This document shows positions 55,171 to 63,445 of a stretch of DNA of 64,000 nucleotides, piece after piece; the first letter of the stretch is position 1, and each line of letters starts with the position of its first letter. The stretch covers positions 62,001 through 126,000 of the forward strand of contig NZ_JAJNCL010000014.1 in NCBI RefSeq assembly GCF_021025955.1, written 5' to 3'. The translations under genes and the position numbers were made by a program. The notes beneath the pieces are model-generated. The model worked only from the letters and a program-made list of their open reading frames with translations. It did not search any database and had not been told where the DNA came from. This DNA is from Rhodococcus qingshengii. GTDB lineage: Bacteria > Actinomycetota > Actinomycetes > Mycobacteriales > Mycobacteriaceae.

Positions 55171-56646
55171 ATGACGAACACACATGAAAACGAAGAGTCC
55201 ACCGCTCACGAGCAGTCCGAGTACGCGCAGGCCGAATACACGGCAGCGTCCGCATCGGACAACCCGTCGACCGGTGAGATGCAACTCGCAGATCGCGGCG
55301 CCCTGCGGCGCGTGGCCGGTCTGTCTACCGAGCTCGAGGACGTCACCGAAGTCGAGTACCGCCAGCTTCGACTCGAAAGAGTTGTCCTGGTCGGCGTCTG
55401 GACGCAGGGAACCGCCGAGCAGGCTCAGGCGAGCATGACCGAGTTGGCCGCACTTGCCGAGACGGCCGGCTCCGAGGTCCTCGAAGGACTGGTCCAGAGG
55501 CGCGACAAACCCGACGCTGCCACGTACATCGGTTCCGGCAAGGCGCAGGAATTGCGCGAAGTCGTGTTGGCGACCGGTGCCGACACCGTCGTCTGCGACG
55601 GTGAACTGACGCCGGCGCAGCTCACGGCGCTGGAGAAGATCGTCAAGGTCAAGGTCATCGACCGTACGGCTTTGATTCTCGACATCTTTGCCCAACACGC
55701 CACCTCGCGTGAAGGCAAGGCTCAGGTCGCGTTTGCTCAGATGGAGTACATGCTCCCGCGTCTGCGTGGTTGGGGCGAGTCGATGTCTCGCCAGGCCGGT
55801 GGCCGCGCAGGAAGCAACGGCGGCGTGGGTCTTCGTGGTCCGGGTGAAACCAAGATCGAGACGGACCGTCGCCGTATCCGTGAGCGCATGGCAAAACTGC
55901 GCCGCGAGATCAAGGGCATGAAGGCTGCTCGCGACACCAAGCGCACACGTCGACTGCAGAGCGACATCCCGTCGATCGCCATCGTCGGATACACGAATGC
56001 GGGCAAGTCGAGTCTGCTCAACTCGCTCACCGGATCCGGTGTGCTCGTGGAGAACGCGTTGTTCGCCACGTTGGACCCGACAACCCGACGCGCTGCGCTC
56101 GACGACGGCCGCGAGTACGTACTCACCGATACGGTCGGTTTCGTGCGGCACCTTCCGACCCAGTTGGTCGAGGCATTCCGCTCGACTCTCGAGGAAGTGA
56201 CCGACGCGGATCTGCTGCTCCACGTCGTCGACGGTTCGGATCCGTTGCCGACCGAGCAGATCAAGGCTGTACGGGAAGTGGTGACCGATGTTCTGCGCGA
56301 GACGGATTCGAAGGCTCCGCCGGAGTTGATCGTGGTCAACAAGATCGACGCGGCAGATCCGGTTACCTTGACGCAACTACGTGGTCTGCTGCCGGGTGCT
56401 GTGTTCGTCTCGGCGCGGACCGGCGAGGGAATCGCCGAACTGCGAGCACATCTCAGCGAGGTGCTGGTTCGGCCGGAGGTCGAGGTCGACGTGCTGGTGC
56501 CGTATACGCGCGGTGATCTGATGGCTCGAATCCACTCGGACGGAACGATTTTGGAATCGACTCACGAAGAGGCGGGAACGCGGGTGCACGCACGCGTGCC
56601 GCAGATGTTGGCCTCGGCTTTGGTGGAGTTCGCGCCTAGTGCGTAG
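55171..56646 (+). CDS. hflX: GTPase HflX
   Basis: The 491-residue GTPase binds ribosomes and helps recover stalled or stressed ones. It has the HflX N-terminal domain (DAATYIGSGKAQELREVVLA, TALILDIFAQHATSREGKAQ, GGVGLRGPGETKIETDRRRI) and a G domain: G1 GYTNAGKSSLLNSL near residue 273, G3 DTVGFVRHLP, G4 VNKIDAAD, then SARTGEG. The first 35 residues are Glu/Ser/Thr-rich. ATG at 55171; an upstream in-frame ATG at 55132 is less likely. Confidence 0.95.
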   Translation: MTNTHENEESTAHEQSEYAQAEYTAASASDNPSTGEMQLADRGALRRVAGLSTELEDVTEVEYRQLRLERVVLVGVWTQGTAEQAQASMTELAALAETAGSEVLEGLVQRRDKPDAATYIGSGKAQELREVVLATGADTVVCDGELTPAQLTALEKIVKVKVIDRTALILDIFAQHATSREGKAQVAFAQMEYMLPRLRGWGESMSRQAGGRAGSNGGVGLRGPGETKIETDRRRIRERMAKLRREIKGMKAARDTKRTRRLQSDIPSIAIVGYTNAGKSSLLNSLTGSGVLVENALFATLDPTTRRAALDDGREYVLTDTVGFVRHLPTQLVEAFRSTLEEVTDADLLLHVVDGSDPLPTEQIKAVREVVTDVLRETDSKAPPELIVVNKIDAADPVTLTQLRGLLPGAVFVSARTGEGIAELRAHLSEVLVRPEVEVDVLVPYTRGDLMARIHSDGTILESTHEEAGTRVHARVPQMLASALVEFAPSA

Positions 56647-57646
56647 TTTCGGCGCAGTGGTCTCGGCGCTTGCCGTGACCACTGCGACTGTGCTGCTTCC
56701 CGGAGCACTTGCGCAGGCCTCGTCGTTCGAACCGAGCGAGTTCGCTCCACTCTGTACACCTACTGATCCTGCGCTCCAGGAGTTGTCGGGGATGGTCGTC
56801 GTCGACGATCGGATCTACGCGATGGGCGACAGCGGCAGTGACGACTACGTGTTCGAGATGGATCTGAACTGTGTTGTCCAGAAACAGATTCCGGTCCCGA
56901 TCGACCCCTACGACGTCGAAGATCTTGCGGTCAGTGGTCGGACGCTCGTTCTGTCGGACACCGGCGACAACCTCCGAACCCGCGAAACAGTGGCGTTCAT
57001 CACGATGGACCTCGATTCAGGCGCCGGTACGTTGCACCGCCTGACGTACCCGGACGGTGCACACGACACCGAGTCGATTCTGCTCGACCCCGACGGCCAT
57101 GTCTTTGTCGTGACCAAGGAATTGTTCGGCGAAAGCAGTGTCTACACACCGGTCGGGGATCAGACATTGAGTGACTTGGCGCAGCCTGGCCCGACACCGC
57201 TCGAGCGCGTCGGAGCCGTGTCCCTCGGACCGGAGAAGCCTGTGTCGGTGATGTTCACCGGGGGAGCGGTCTCATCGGACGGTTCGGCGATCGCACTTCG
57301 AAGTTACTCCGATCTGTACCTGTACCAGGTCGTGGACGGCGGAATCGGCGCGACGCTCACCGGTACCGAACCCCTGCGGATCCCGCTCCCGGCGGAGCCC
57401 CAGGGTGAGGCGGTGGCATTCAACAACGCGGGCGATGTTCTGATCGGATCGGAATCTGCCGGTGGAGCGTTGCCGCCGGTGCACGTGATGCGCGCGCTCG
57501 TGGACGCGACGGAAGCGACGGCTGACTCGTCTGGCGATTCGGTCGGCGTCGGGGTCGATCCGTGGACATTCGTGTGGGCTGGACTGGTCGCGGCAGGATG
57601 TGCGCTCGGCGCCGTGGCGTTCGCGAGATCTCGACGACGCCGCTGA
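56639..57646 (+). CDS. Secreted/anchored beta-propeller-like protein
   Basis: The 335-residue protein has a signal peptide (residues 1-28: VRSFGAVVSALAVTTATVLLPGALAQAS), propeller-like repeats with G/D-rich turns (LSGMVVVDDRIYAMGDSGSD, DVEDLAVSGRTLVLSDTGDN, TESILLDPDGHVFVVTKELF, EAVAFNNAGDVLIGSESAGG), a C-terminal membrane segment (WTFVWAGLVAAGCALGAVAF) and a tail RSRRRR. It is exported and anchored with the propeller outside. Function unknown. GTG start overlaps the hflX stop by 8 nt, suggesting an operon. Confidence 0.72.
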   Translation: MRSFGAVVSALAVTTATVLLPGALAQASSFEPSEFAPLCTPTDPALQELSGMVVVDDRIYAMGDSGSDDYVFEMDLNCVVQKQIPVPIDPYDVEDLAVSGRTLVLSDTGDNLRTRETVAFITMDLDSGAGTLHRLTYPDGAHDTESILLDPDGHVFVVTKELFGESSVYTPVGDQTLSDLAQPGPTPLERVGAVSLGPEKPVSVMFTGGAVSSDGSAIALRSYSDLYLYQVVDGGIGATLTGTEPLRIPLPAEPQGEAVAFNNAGDVLIGSESAGGALPPVHVMRALVDATEATADSSGDSVGVGVDPWTFVWAGLVAAGCALGAVAFARSRRRR

Positions 57647-57683
57647 TTCCCAAATATTCCACGAATTCGCAGACCGCCGGTAG

Positions 57684-59027
57684 ATGTGGATACTGGAACG
57701 AATGCACGGGCATCAACTCCTGACGCGGCTCTCGCGTATGTCACTCGAGCACGGACACATCACCGCAGCGCTGCTCGTGGGTTCCGTCATCGTCGGCGTG
57801 GGCACGCTGCTTCTGCTTCGTTGGTTGTCGCGTCGGGCGGTGCTATTCGCGCTGGGTCTGTCAGTGGTTGGGTCCGCCATCGGCGCGATGTTCATGTGGC
57901 TCAGCTATCGGCCGTTGCCCGCGCAGTTACCGGCGTCGAGTTTTGTATGGATAGCGCTGGCGATATTCGGAGTCGTCGGCGCCGCGCTCGTTCTCCTTCG
58001 GCGCCCAGGGTTTGCGCGTGGCCTTTCGCTGACGGCATTCGCCGGGCTGGCCGCGATCGTCGCAGTGGGTCAGGTCAATGCCCAGACCGGCACCTATCCC
58101 ACACTCGGCTCACTGGTCGGGCACTGGCCGATCGGCTCAGTCGAGAATGTTGCCTTCGATTCGCTCCCCGGGGCCGAACCTTGGGTGCAACGGGGACTAC
58201 CCACCGAAACTCATTGGCAGGTTCCGGTGCGGATGCCGAGCAACGGTGTCGTGACGGAAGCGGCGATTCCGGGAAACATTTCGGGATTCGACGCGAGGCC
58301 TGCGACGCTGTATCTCCCGCCGGCCTATCTTGCCGATCCGCGTGCCGAGTTGCCCGTCCTGGTGTTGGTGGCGGGTGAGCCCGGGAGCCCCAGCGACTGG
58401 CTGGACAGTGGCCGGCTCGCGACCACCGTCGACGCCTATGCGTCGAGGCATTCCGGGCTTGCTCCCGTGGTGGTCGTCCCCGACGCATTGGGGGACTACG
58501 ACGCCAACCCCGGCTGCATGGATTCTGCGCTCGGCAACGTCGCGACGTATCTGGACCAGGACGTCCCGAACTGGATCGAATCGAACCTTCAAGTGAATCC
58601 GGACGCAGCTCAATGGGCCATCGGCGGGTTTTCCTACGGTGGAACCTGTGCGATCGAGATGGCCGTGAACTTCCCCGACCGATACCCGTCGTTCCTGGAC
58701 TTCTCCGGCCAGGACGAACCGTCGACCGGTGATCACGAGGACACCGTGGCTGCGATGTTCAATGGCGACGAAGACGCGTTCGACGCGGTCAATGCCCGCG
58801 ACCTGATGGCGCAGAATCGGTATCCGCAGCTGTCGGGTGTGTTCGTCGCGGGTGAGGACGACGACATCTACCGCCCGCAGCAGGAGATCATGTTCGAGGC
58901 TGCGCGTTCCGCCGACATGAACGTGGACTACTACACCCTTCCCGGTGGGCACTCTGGTGATGTGTGGGGCACTGCGCTGGAACTCGAAATGGACTGGCTG
59001 GGCCGGACACTCGCACTGACTCGATGA
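57684..59027 (+). CDS. Membrane-anchored esterase (alpha/beta hydrolase)
   Basis: The 447-residue protein has four N-terminal membrane segments (about residues 25-135: ITAALLVGSVIVGVGTLLLL, AVLFALGLSVVGSAIGAMFM, WIALAIFGVVGAALVLL, LSLTAFAGLAAIVAVGQVN), then an alpha/beta-hydrolase domain with the nucleophile elbow IGGFSYGGTCAIEMAV near residue 315, Asp-containing VAGEDDDIYR and His-containing YYTLPGGHSGDVW at the end. It resembles the esterase D/antigen-85-like group. ATG at 57684; ATG at 57702 or 57738 are alternatives. The preceding gene ends 37 nt upstream, same strand. Confidence 0.78.
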   Translation: MWILERMHGHQLLTRLSRMSLEHGHITAALLVGSVIVGVGTLLLLRWLSRRAVLFALGLSVVGSAIGAMFMWLSYRPLPAQLPASSFVWIALAIFGVVGAALVLLRRPGFARGLSLTAFAGLAAIVAVGQVNAQTGTYPTLGSLVGHWPIGSVENVAFDSLPGAEPWVQRGLPTETHWQVPVRMPSNGVVTEAAIPGNISGFDARPATLYLPPAYLADPRAELPVLVLVAGEPGSPSDWLDSGRLATTVDAYASRHSGLAPVVVVPDALGDYDANPGCMDSALGNVATYLDQDVPNWIESNLQVNPDAAQWAIGGFSYGGTCAIEMAVNFPDRYPSFLDFSGQDEPSTGDHEDTVAAMFNGDEDAFDAVNARDLMAQNRYPQLSGVFVAGEDDDIYRPQQEIMFEAARSADMNVDYYTLPGGHSGDVWGTALELEMDWLGRTLALTR

Positions 59028-59066
59028 GAGCGTCCGGCCCGGTACACAGCACCGGCGGAAATCGGG

Positions 59067-59324
59067 TCAAGCGTCCAGATCAGCGGCTACCAGTTCGGCG
59101 ACCTTGGCGAGCGCGTCGGCGTCGTCGGATTCGATCGTGACCTCGGTGTCCTTGGCGGCTCCGAGCGTCATGATCATCAGTGCCGAACCTGCATCCACGG
59201 GTTCGCCGTCGGCAACTGCGAGGGTGACCGTGGCGCCGGAGGCTCCGACTGCTTCGGCGATGAGGGCGGCGGGACGGGCGTGCAGGCCGACTGCGGAACC
59301 GACGGCAACTGTCTTGCTGGGCAT
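59067..59324 (-). CDS. ptsH: Phosphocarrier protein HPr
   Basis: The 85-residue protein passes phosphate from Enzyme I to the EII complexes. The active-site His is in AVGLHARPAALIAEAV near residue 15; the regulatory-Ser region is SALMIMTLGAAKDTEV. The ATG at 59324 follows AGGAGAT. It lies 97 nt after fruA on the same strand and completes the fructose PTS cluster with fruA/fruK/fruR and divergent ptsI. Confidence 0.95.
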   Translation of the reverse strand: MPSKTVAVGSAVGLHARPAALIAEAVGASGATVTLAVADGEPVDAGSALMIMTLGAAKDTEVTIESDDADALAKVAELVAADLDA

Positions 59325-59421
59325 GGAATCTCCTCGTTGTAGAGCTGTCGTTGCGGACGTTGTGGGGTGGTCGGGCAGATCTGGTGACTTCGATGGTGAC
59401 TGCAGTGTTGCCTGCTGTCGA

Positions 59422-61476
59422 TCATGCCGCAGCGGGCACGATTTCGGGGTCGAGTTCGGCATCGGAGGGCCCCTTGCGGAAGAACTCCTTGGCTCCGACG
59501 ACAGCGAGCGCAGCTACCACGGTTCCCGCGGCGAGCGAGACGAGGAACCAGCCGATGCCGCCGACTGCGAAGAAGACGAAGATCCCGCCGTGTGGGGCGC
59601 TGAGAGTGACGTCGAAAGCCATGATCAGTGCGCCGGTGACGGCGCCGCCCGCCATCATCGAGGGGATCACGCGGAGCGGGTCGGCAGCGGCGAACGGAAT
59701 GGCGCCCTCGGAGATGAATGCCGAACCGAGCAACCAGGCAGCCTTTCCGTTCTCACGTTCGGCTTCGCTGAAAAGCTTGGGACGCAGGACCGTCGAGGCA
59801 AGTGCCATGGCGAGCGGTGGAACCATACCGGCGGCCATGACTGCCGCCATGATGCGCAAGGTGGCCGGGTCGTTGACGTTGAGTCCTGCCACAGCGAAGG
59901 CGTAAGCCGCCTTGTTGACCGGTCCGCCGAGGTCGAAGCACATCATGAGGCCGAGAATGATGCCGAGGAAGATGGCCGAGCTGCCGGACAGTCCGTTGAG
60001 CCAGTCGGTGAGACCGGAGGTGATCGCGGCGAGCGGACGGCCGAGGACGATGAACATCAGTGCTCCGACGACCAGTGTGGCGAACAGCGGGATGATCACC
60101 ACCGGCATCAGACCTCGCAGCCACTGCGGGACGGCGATCCGGCCGATGTAGAGCGCGACGACACCGGCGATGAGACCGCCGACCAGGCCGCCGATGAAAC
60201 CGGCACCGACGAACACGGCGACCGCGCCGGCCGTGAAGCCGGGAGCGATGCCAGGCCGGTCGGCGATGGCGAAGGCGATGTAGCCGGCCAACGCGGGTAC
60301 CAGGAAGCTGAACGCCAACGAACCGATCTGGAACAGCACTGCGCCGAGATAGGTGGCCAGACCACCGTCGGGAAGGTTGGTGATCGAGTTGTTGAGAACG
60401 ATGTCCTTGGCAGGACCGGAGATCTCGTATCCACCGAGCAGGAAGCCGAGTGCGATCAGCAGACCGCCGGCCGCGACGAACGGGATCATGTAGCTGACGC
60501 CGGTCAGGAGGACCTGACGAAGGTGGGTGCCGAATCCTACGGAACCGGCATCGGAATCCGCGGCCGCGGCGGCAGTGCCGTCCACGGTGGCGGCGGCGGG
60601 ATTCTCGGAAGCGCGCAACGCTTCTGAGAGCATCTTGTCCGGCTCGTTGATCGCCCGCTTCACACCGGAAGCGACCACGGGCTTACCGGCGAATCGTTCG
60701 CGGCCCTTCACTCCGACGTCGGTGGCGAAGATGACCGCGGCGGCTCCGGCGATGACCGACGGATCCAGCGGGGTGCTTCCGCTCGAGCCCTGCGTTTCGA
60801 CGTGAACCTTGACGCCGGCTCGCTCACCCGCGGCGACGAGTGAGTCCGCAGCCATGTAGGTGTGCGCGATTCCGGTCGGGCAGGCGGTGACCGCGACGAT
60901 GTGACGCTCCGCGGGCGCTGGTGCCGGGGTCTCGTCGGTGGCGTGTTTCCCGGTGGAAACAGATGGAGGGGGTGTCACTGCCGCGGCCTTCGGTGAGGGA
61001 TTGAGGACCTCGTCGACCAAGCGCACGATCTCGTCCGGCGTCGACGCTTCACGAAGTGAGGTGACGAACGCGGGCCTGACGAGTGCTCGGGCCAAGGAGG
61101 AGAGCAGCTTCATGTGCTCGGATCCGGCGCCTTCGGGTGCCGCGATCAGGAACACGAGATCGGCGGGGCCGTCGGGTGCACCGAAGTCGACTTTCGGATC
61201 GAGTCGAGCAAACCCCAGGGAGGCGGACGAGACGGCCTCGGCGCGGCAGTGGGGAATTGCGATTCCGCCGGGCAGCCCGGTCGCGGACTGCGCTTCGCGA
61301 GCGAGTGCTGCATCGACCAGTCCCGCGGCGTCGCTCGCCCGACCCGCAGCAGTCAATCGCGCTGCGAGAGAACGAATGACATCTTCCTTGGTCGTACCCA
61401 AGTCGGTGTCGAGTGAGATCAGTTCGGGACTGATGATCTCCGGGCCGGAACTGCCGGCTGCGGTGGTATCGGACAT
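59422..61476 (-). CDS. fruA: Fructose PTS enzyme IIABC
   Basis: The 684-residue transporter phosphorylates fructose to fructose-1-phosphate during uptake. Order: EIIA (residues about 10-150; phospho-His in SATGLPGGIAIPHCRAEAVS), linker, EIIB (about 190-290; phospho-Cys in VAVTACPTGIAHTYMAADSL), EIIC (about 330-670; FVAAGGLLIALGFLLGGYEI, MCFDLGGPVNKAAYAFAVAG). The ATG lies 18 nt after the fruK stop. A single-chain ABC arrangement is common in actinobacteria. Confidence 0.96.
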   Translation of the reverse strand: MSDTTAAGSSGPEIISPELISLDTDLGTTKEDVIRSLAARLTAAGRASDAAGLVDAALAREAQSATGLPGGIAIPHCRAEAVSSASLGFARLDPKVDFGAPDGPADLVFLIAAPEGAGSEHMKLLSSLARALVRPAFVTSLREASTPDEIVRLVDEVLNPSPKAAAVTPPPSVSTGKHATDETPAPAPAERHIVAVTACPTGIAHTYMAADSLVAAGERAGVKVHVETQGSSGSTPLDPSVIAGAAAVIFATDVGVKGRERFAGKPVVASGVKRAINEPDKMLSEALRASENPAAATVDGTAAAAADSDAGSVGFGTHLRQVLLTGVSYMIPFVAAGGLLIALGFLLGGYEISGPAKDIVLNNSITNLPDGGLATYLGAVLFQIGSLAFSFLVPALAGYIAFAIADRPGIAPGFTAGAVAVFVGAGFIGGLVGGLIAGVVALYIGRIAVPQWLRGLMPVVIIPLFATLVVGALMFIVLGRPLAAITSGLTDWLNGLSGSSAIFLGIILGLMMCFDLGGPVNKAAYAFAVAGLNVNDPATLRIMAAVMAAGMVPPLAMALASTVLRPKLFSEAERENGKAAWLLGSAFISEGAIPFAAADPLRVIPSMMAGGAVTGALIMAFDVTLSAPHGGIFVFFAVGGIGWFLVSLAAGTVVAALAVVGAKEFFRKGPSDAELDPEIVPAAA

Positions 61477-61494
61477 GTCAGGTTCCTTAGGGCG

Positions 61495-62490
61495 TCAGGC
61501 GAGTTCGGTGGGGACGGGGATGGGCGAGGAGGCATCTGCTGCAGATACCGAAACCGCTGTGAGATCGATCTGTTCGGGCGTGGGAAGGGTTGTGCCGGGA
61601 AGGGAGGCAGCGGCGCTTCCGTAGGCGACCGCGTGACGTAGTCGCTCGGACTCCGAGCTGCCTCCTGCTTCGGCGAGGATGTAGCCGGCCAGCGACGAAT
61701 CGCCTGCGCCGACGGTACTGACTGCGACAATCGGGGGAGCGGTGGCGATCCACGCGCCGTCGGCCGTGACGAGGACCGCACCGGCAGCGCCGAGCGTCGC
61801 GAGCACACCGCCGACGCCGCGATCGACCAATCGCTGTGCCGCCGTGATTGCAGGCCCGGGATCACCGTTCTCTGCAGCACGTTCGAGGACGTGGCCGTCG
61901 ACGCCGGTCAGTTGCGCGAGTTCCTCGCCGTTGGGTTTGAGCAGGTCGGGTGCCGAGTCGGGGAAGCCTTCGGCGAGTGCCGTCAGCGGGGCGTCCGAGG
62001 TGTCGACCGCTACCTTGCACGGGTGATCGCGCAGCGCCGCGACAAGTTCGCCGTACCACCCGAGGGGAACGCCGGGGGGCAGCGATCCGGAGAGCGCGAA
62101 CCACAGCGCGGTATCGGCGCGGGCGATCAATTCCTGCGCCAAGGCGTCGAGCGTCGAACCGGACAGTGTTGCGCCGGGCTCGTTGATCTTCGTCGTGGTC
62201 CCGTCTGGTTCCGCGATGGTGATGTTGGTGCGAGCCAGACCCGTTGTGGCGACGCCGATGTGGGGAATCCCACCGGCGGCGAGCGCCGAGAGCAAGGGAT
62301 CGCCACCATTTCCCGGTAGAACGGCGAGGACGTCGAGGTCGGCTGCGGCGAGAACACGCGCGACGTTGACCCCCTTGCCGCCGGGGTCGCTGCGAGTGGA
62401 GTGGGCGCGTAGGACGGAGCCTCGTTCGAGCCGTTGCGCGAGTTGTACGGTCCGATCGATACTCGGGTTGGCTGTCAGTGTGACGATCAT
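61495..62490 (-). CDS. fruK: 1-phosphofructokinase
   Basis: The 331-residue ribokinase-family enzyme makes fructose-1,6-bisphosphate from the PTS product. It has the N-terminal VTLTANPSIDRTVQLAQRLE, SDPGGKGVNVARVLAAADLD near residue 34, and the catalytic AVSTVGAGDSSLAGYILAEA (GAGD) near residue 257. ATG overlaps the fruR stop (62487-62490). A C-terminal tail of about 25 residues follows the last conserved helix. Confidence 0.95.
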   Translation of the reverse strand: MIVTLTANPSIDRTVQLAQRLERGSVLRAHSTRSDPGGKGVNVARVLAAADLDVLAVLPGNGGDPLLSALAAGGIPHIGVATTGLARTNITIAEPDGTTTKINEPGATLSGSTLDALAQELIARADTALWFALSGSLPPGVPLGWYGELVAALRDHPCKVAVDTSDAPLTALAEGFPDSAPDLLKPNGEELAQLTGVDGHVLERAAENGDPGPAITAAQRLVDRGVGGVLATLGAAGAVLVTADGAWIATAPPIVAVSTVGAGDSSLAGYILAEAGGSSESERLRHAVAYGSAAASLPGTTLPTPEQIDLTAVSVSAADASSPIPVPTELA

Positions 62491-63254
62491 GCGATCACCA
62501 CCTCGATTCCGTGGTCGTGGAACTCGGATGTGTCTGTGGGACTGATCTCTTCGTCGGTGATGAGGACGTCGATGCTGTCGAGTGGAGCGAAGCTGATCAA
62601 GTGCTCGCGGCCGACTTTGGTGGAATCGGCCACCACGACAACGTGATTGGCGGCCTTGACCATCGCTCGTTTGACGGCGGCCTCTTCACTGTCCGGGGTG
62701 GAGAGTCCGTGCCCGACGCTGATCGCGTTGGTTCCGACGAAGGCGACGTCGACCCGCAACGTGCTCAGCAGGCGCAGGGCGTCCTCGCCGACCGCGGCTT
62801 GCGTCACCCCGCGTACTCGTCCACCGAGCAGGATCAGGGAAATCGAGTTCATCGATGCCAGTCGTGCGCCGATCGGGACGGAATTGGTGACGGCTGTGAA
62901 GTCGTTCTCGGTCGGTAGTTCGGGGATCATGCGGCCTGTGGTCGTGCCCGCGTCGAAGATCACGCTGCCGCCGCTAGGGGGGAGATAGGTGACCGCGCAG
63001 CGGGCGATCCGGTCCTTCTGTTGCGCCCGGGTCTGATCGCGTTCCGCCATGCCCGGTTCGGTCACGTGGAGGGACCCGGTCGGAACGGCGCCGCCGTGTA
63101 CACGCCTGATCTGTCCGATCCGCTCGAGGAATGCCAGATCGCGACGCACGGTCTCGGTGGTCACACCGAAGGTCTCCGACAGAGCCGCCACGGACATGCG
63201 TCCGCGCTGCGACACCATGGTGCCGATCGCTTGTTGGCGTTCTTCCGCGTACAC
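62487..63254 (-). CDS. fruR: DeoR-family fructose operon repressor
   Basis: The 255-residue protein has an N-terminal helix-turn-helix (RQQAIGTMVSQRGRMSVAAL, SETFGVTTETVRRDLAFLER) and a C-terminal DeoR sensor domain (SVIFDAGTTTGRMIPELPTE, AVGEDALRLLSTLRVDVAFV). It likely represses fruR-fruK-fruA and responds to fructose-1-phosphate. The start is GTG at 63252-63254. Divergent ptsI shares the upstream region. Confidence 0.93.
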   Translation of the reverse strand: MYAEERQQAIGTMVSQRGRMSVAALSETFGVTTETVRRDLAFLERIGQIRRVHGGAVPTGSLHVTEPGMAERDQTRAQQKDRIARCAVTYLPPSGGSVIFDAGTTTGRMIPELPTENDFTAVTNSVPIGARLASMNSISLILLGGRVRGVTQAAVGEDALRLLSTLRVDVAFVGTNAISVGHGLSTPDSEEAAVKRAMVKAANHVVVVADSTKVGREHLISFAPLDSIDVLITDEEISPTDTSEFHDHGIEVVIA

Positions 63255-63307
63255 GTGCTCTCCGATTCCGAAATGTGATCCGACGGTGCGTTGTGGGTCA
63301 CAGTGAA

Positions 63308-63327
63308 TGTTGCTTTATGTTGTTTTA
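63308..63327. promoter_or_regulatory. Candidate FruR operator: tandem 10-bp repeats
   Basis: TGTTGCTTTA (63308-63317) is followed directly by TGTTGTTTTA (63318-63327), 9 of 10 identical, one helical turn apart. Direct T-rich repeats are typical of DeoR-family sites. It lies between fruR and ptsI, about 55 bp before the fruR GTG. Confidence 0.45.
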
Positions 63328-63339
63328 CGCCCGAGTGTG

Positions 63340-63368
63340 TTGACATGTCAAGACTTGGGAGTAATCTT
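63340..63368 (+). promoter_or_regulatory. Candidate ptsI promoter
   Basis: TTGACA (63340-63345), 17-nt spacer, AATCTT (63363-63368). The -35 sits in the perfect 12-bp palindrome TTGACATGTCAA (63340-63351), which could also bind a regulator. It is about 78 bp before the ptsI ATG. Confidence 0.5.
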
Positions 63369-63445
63369 CGTCACAACAAAGGTGCGGGCTTCACGCGCTC
63401 GAGGTGCTCCGGTGTGACACCGGGCCCATCGCTCAAGGAGGACAG

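Noticed and set aside
59104-60627. 507-codon frame antisense to fruA
   Set aside because: Low complexity Asp/Glu/Gly/Arg-rich shadow of a membrane protein; no domain.
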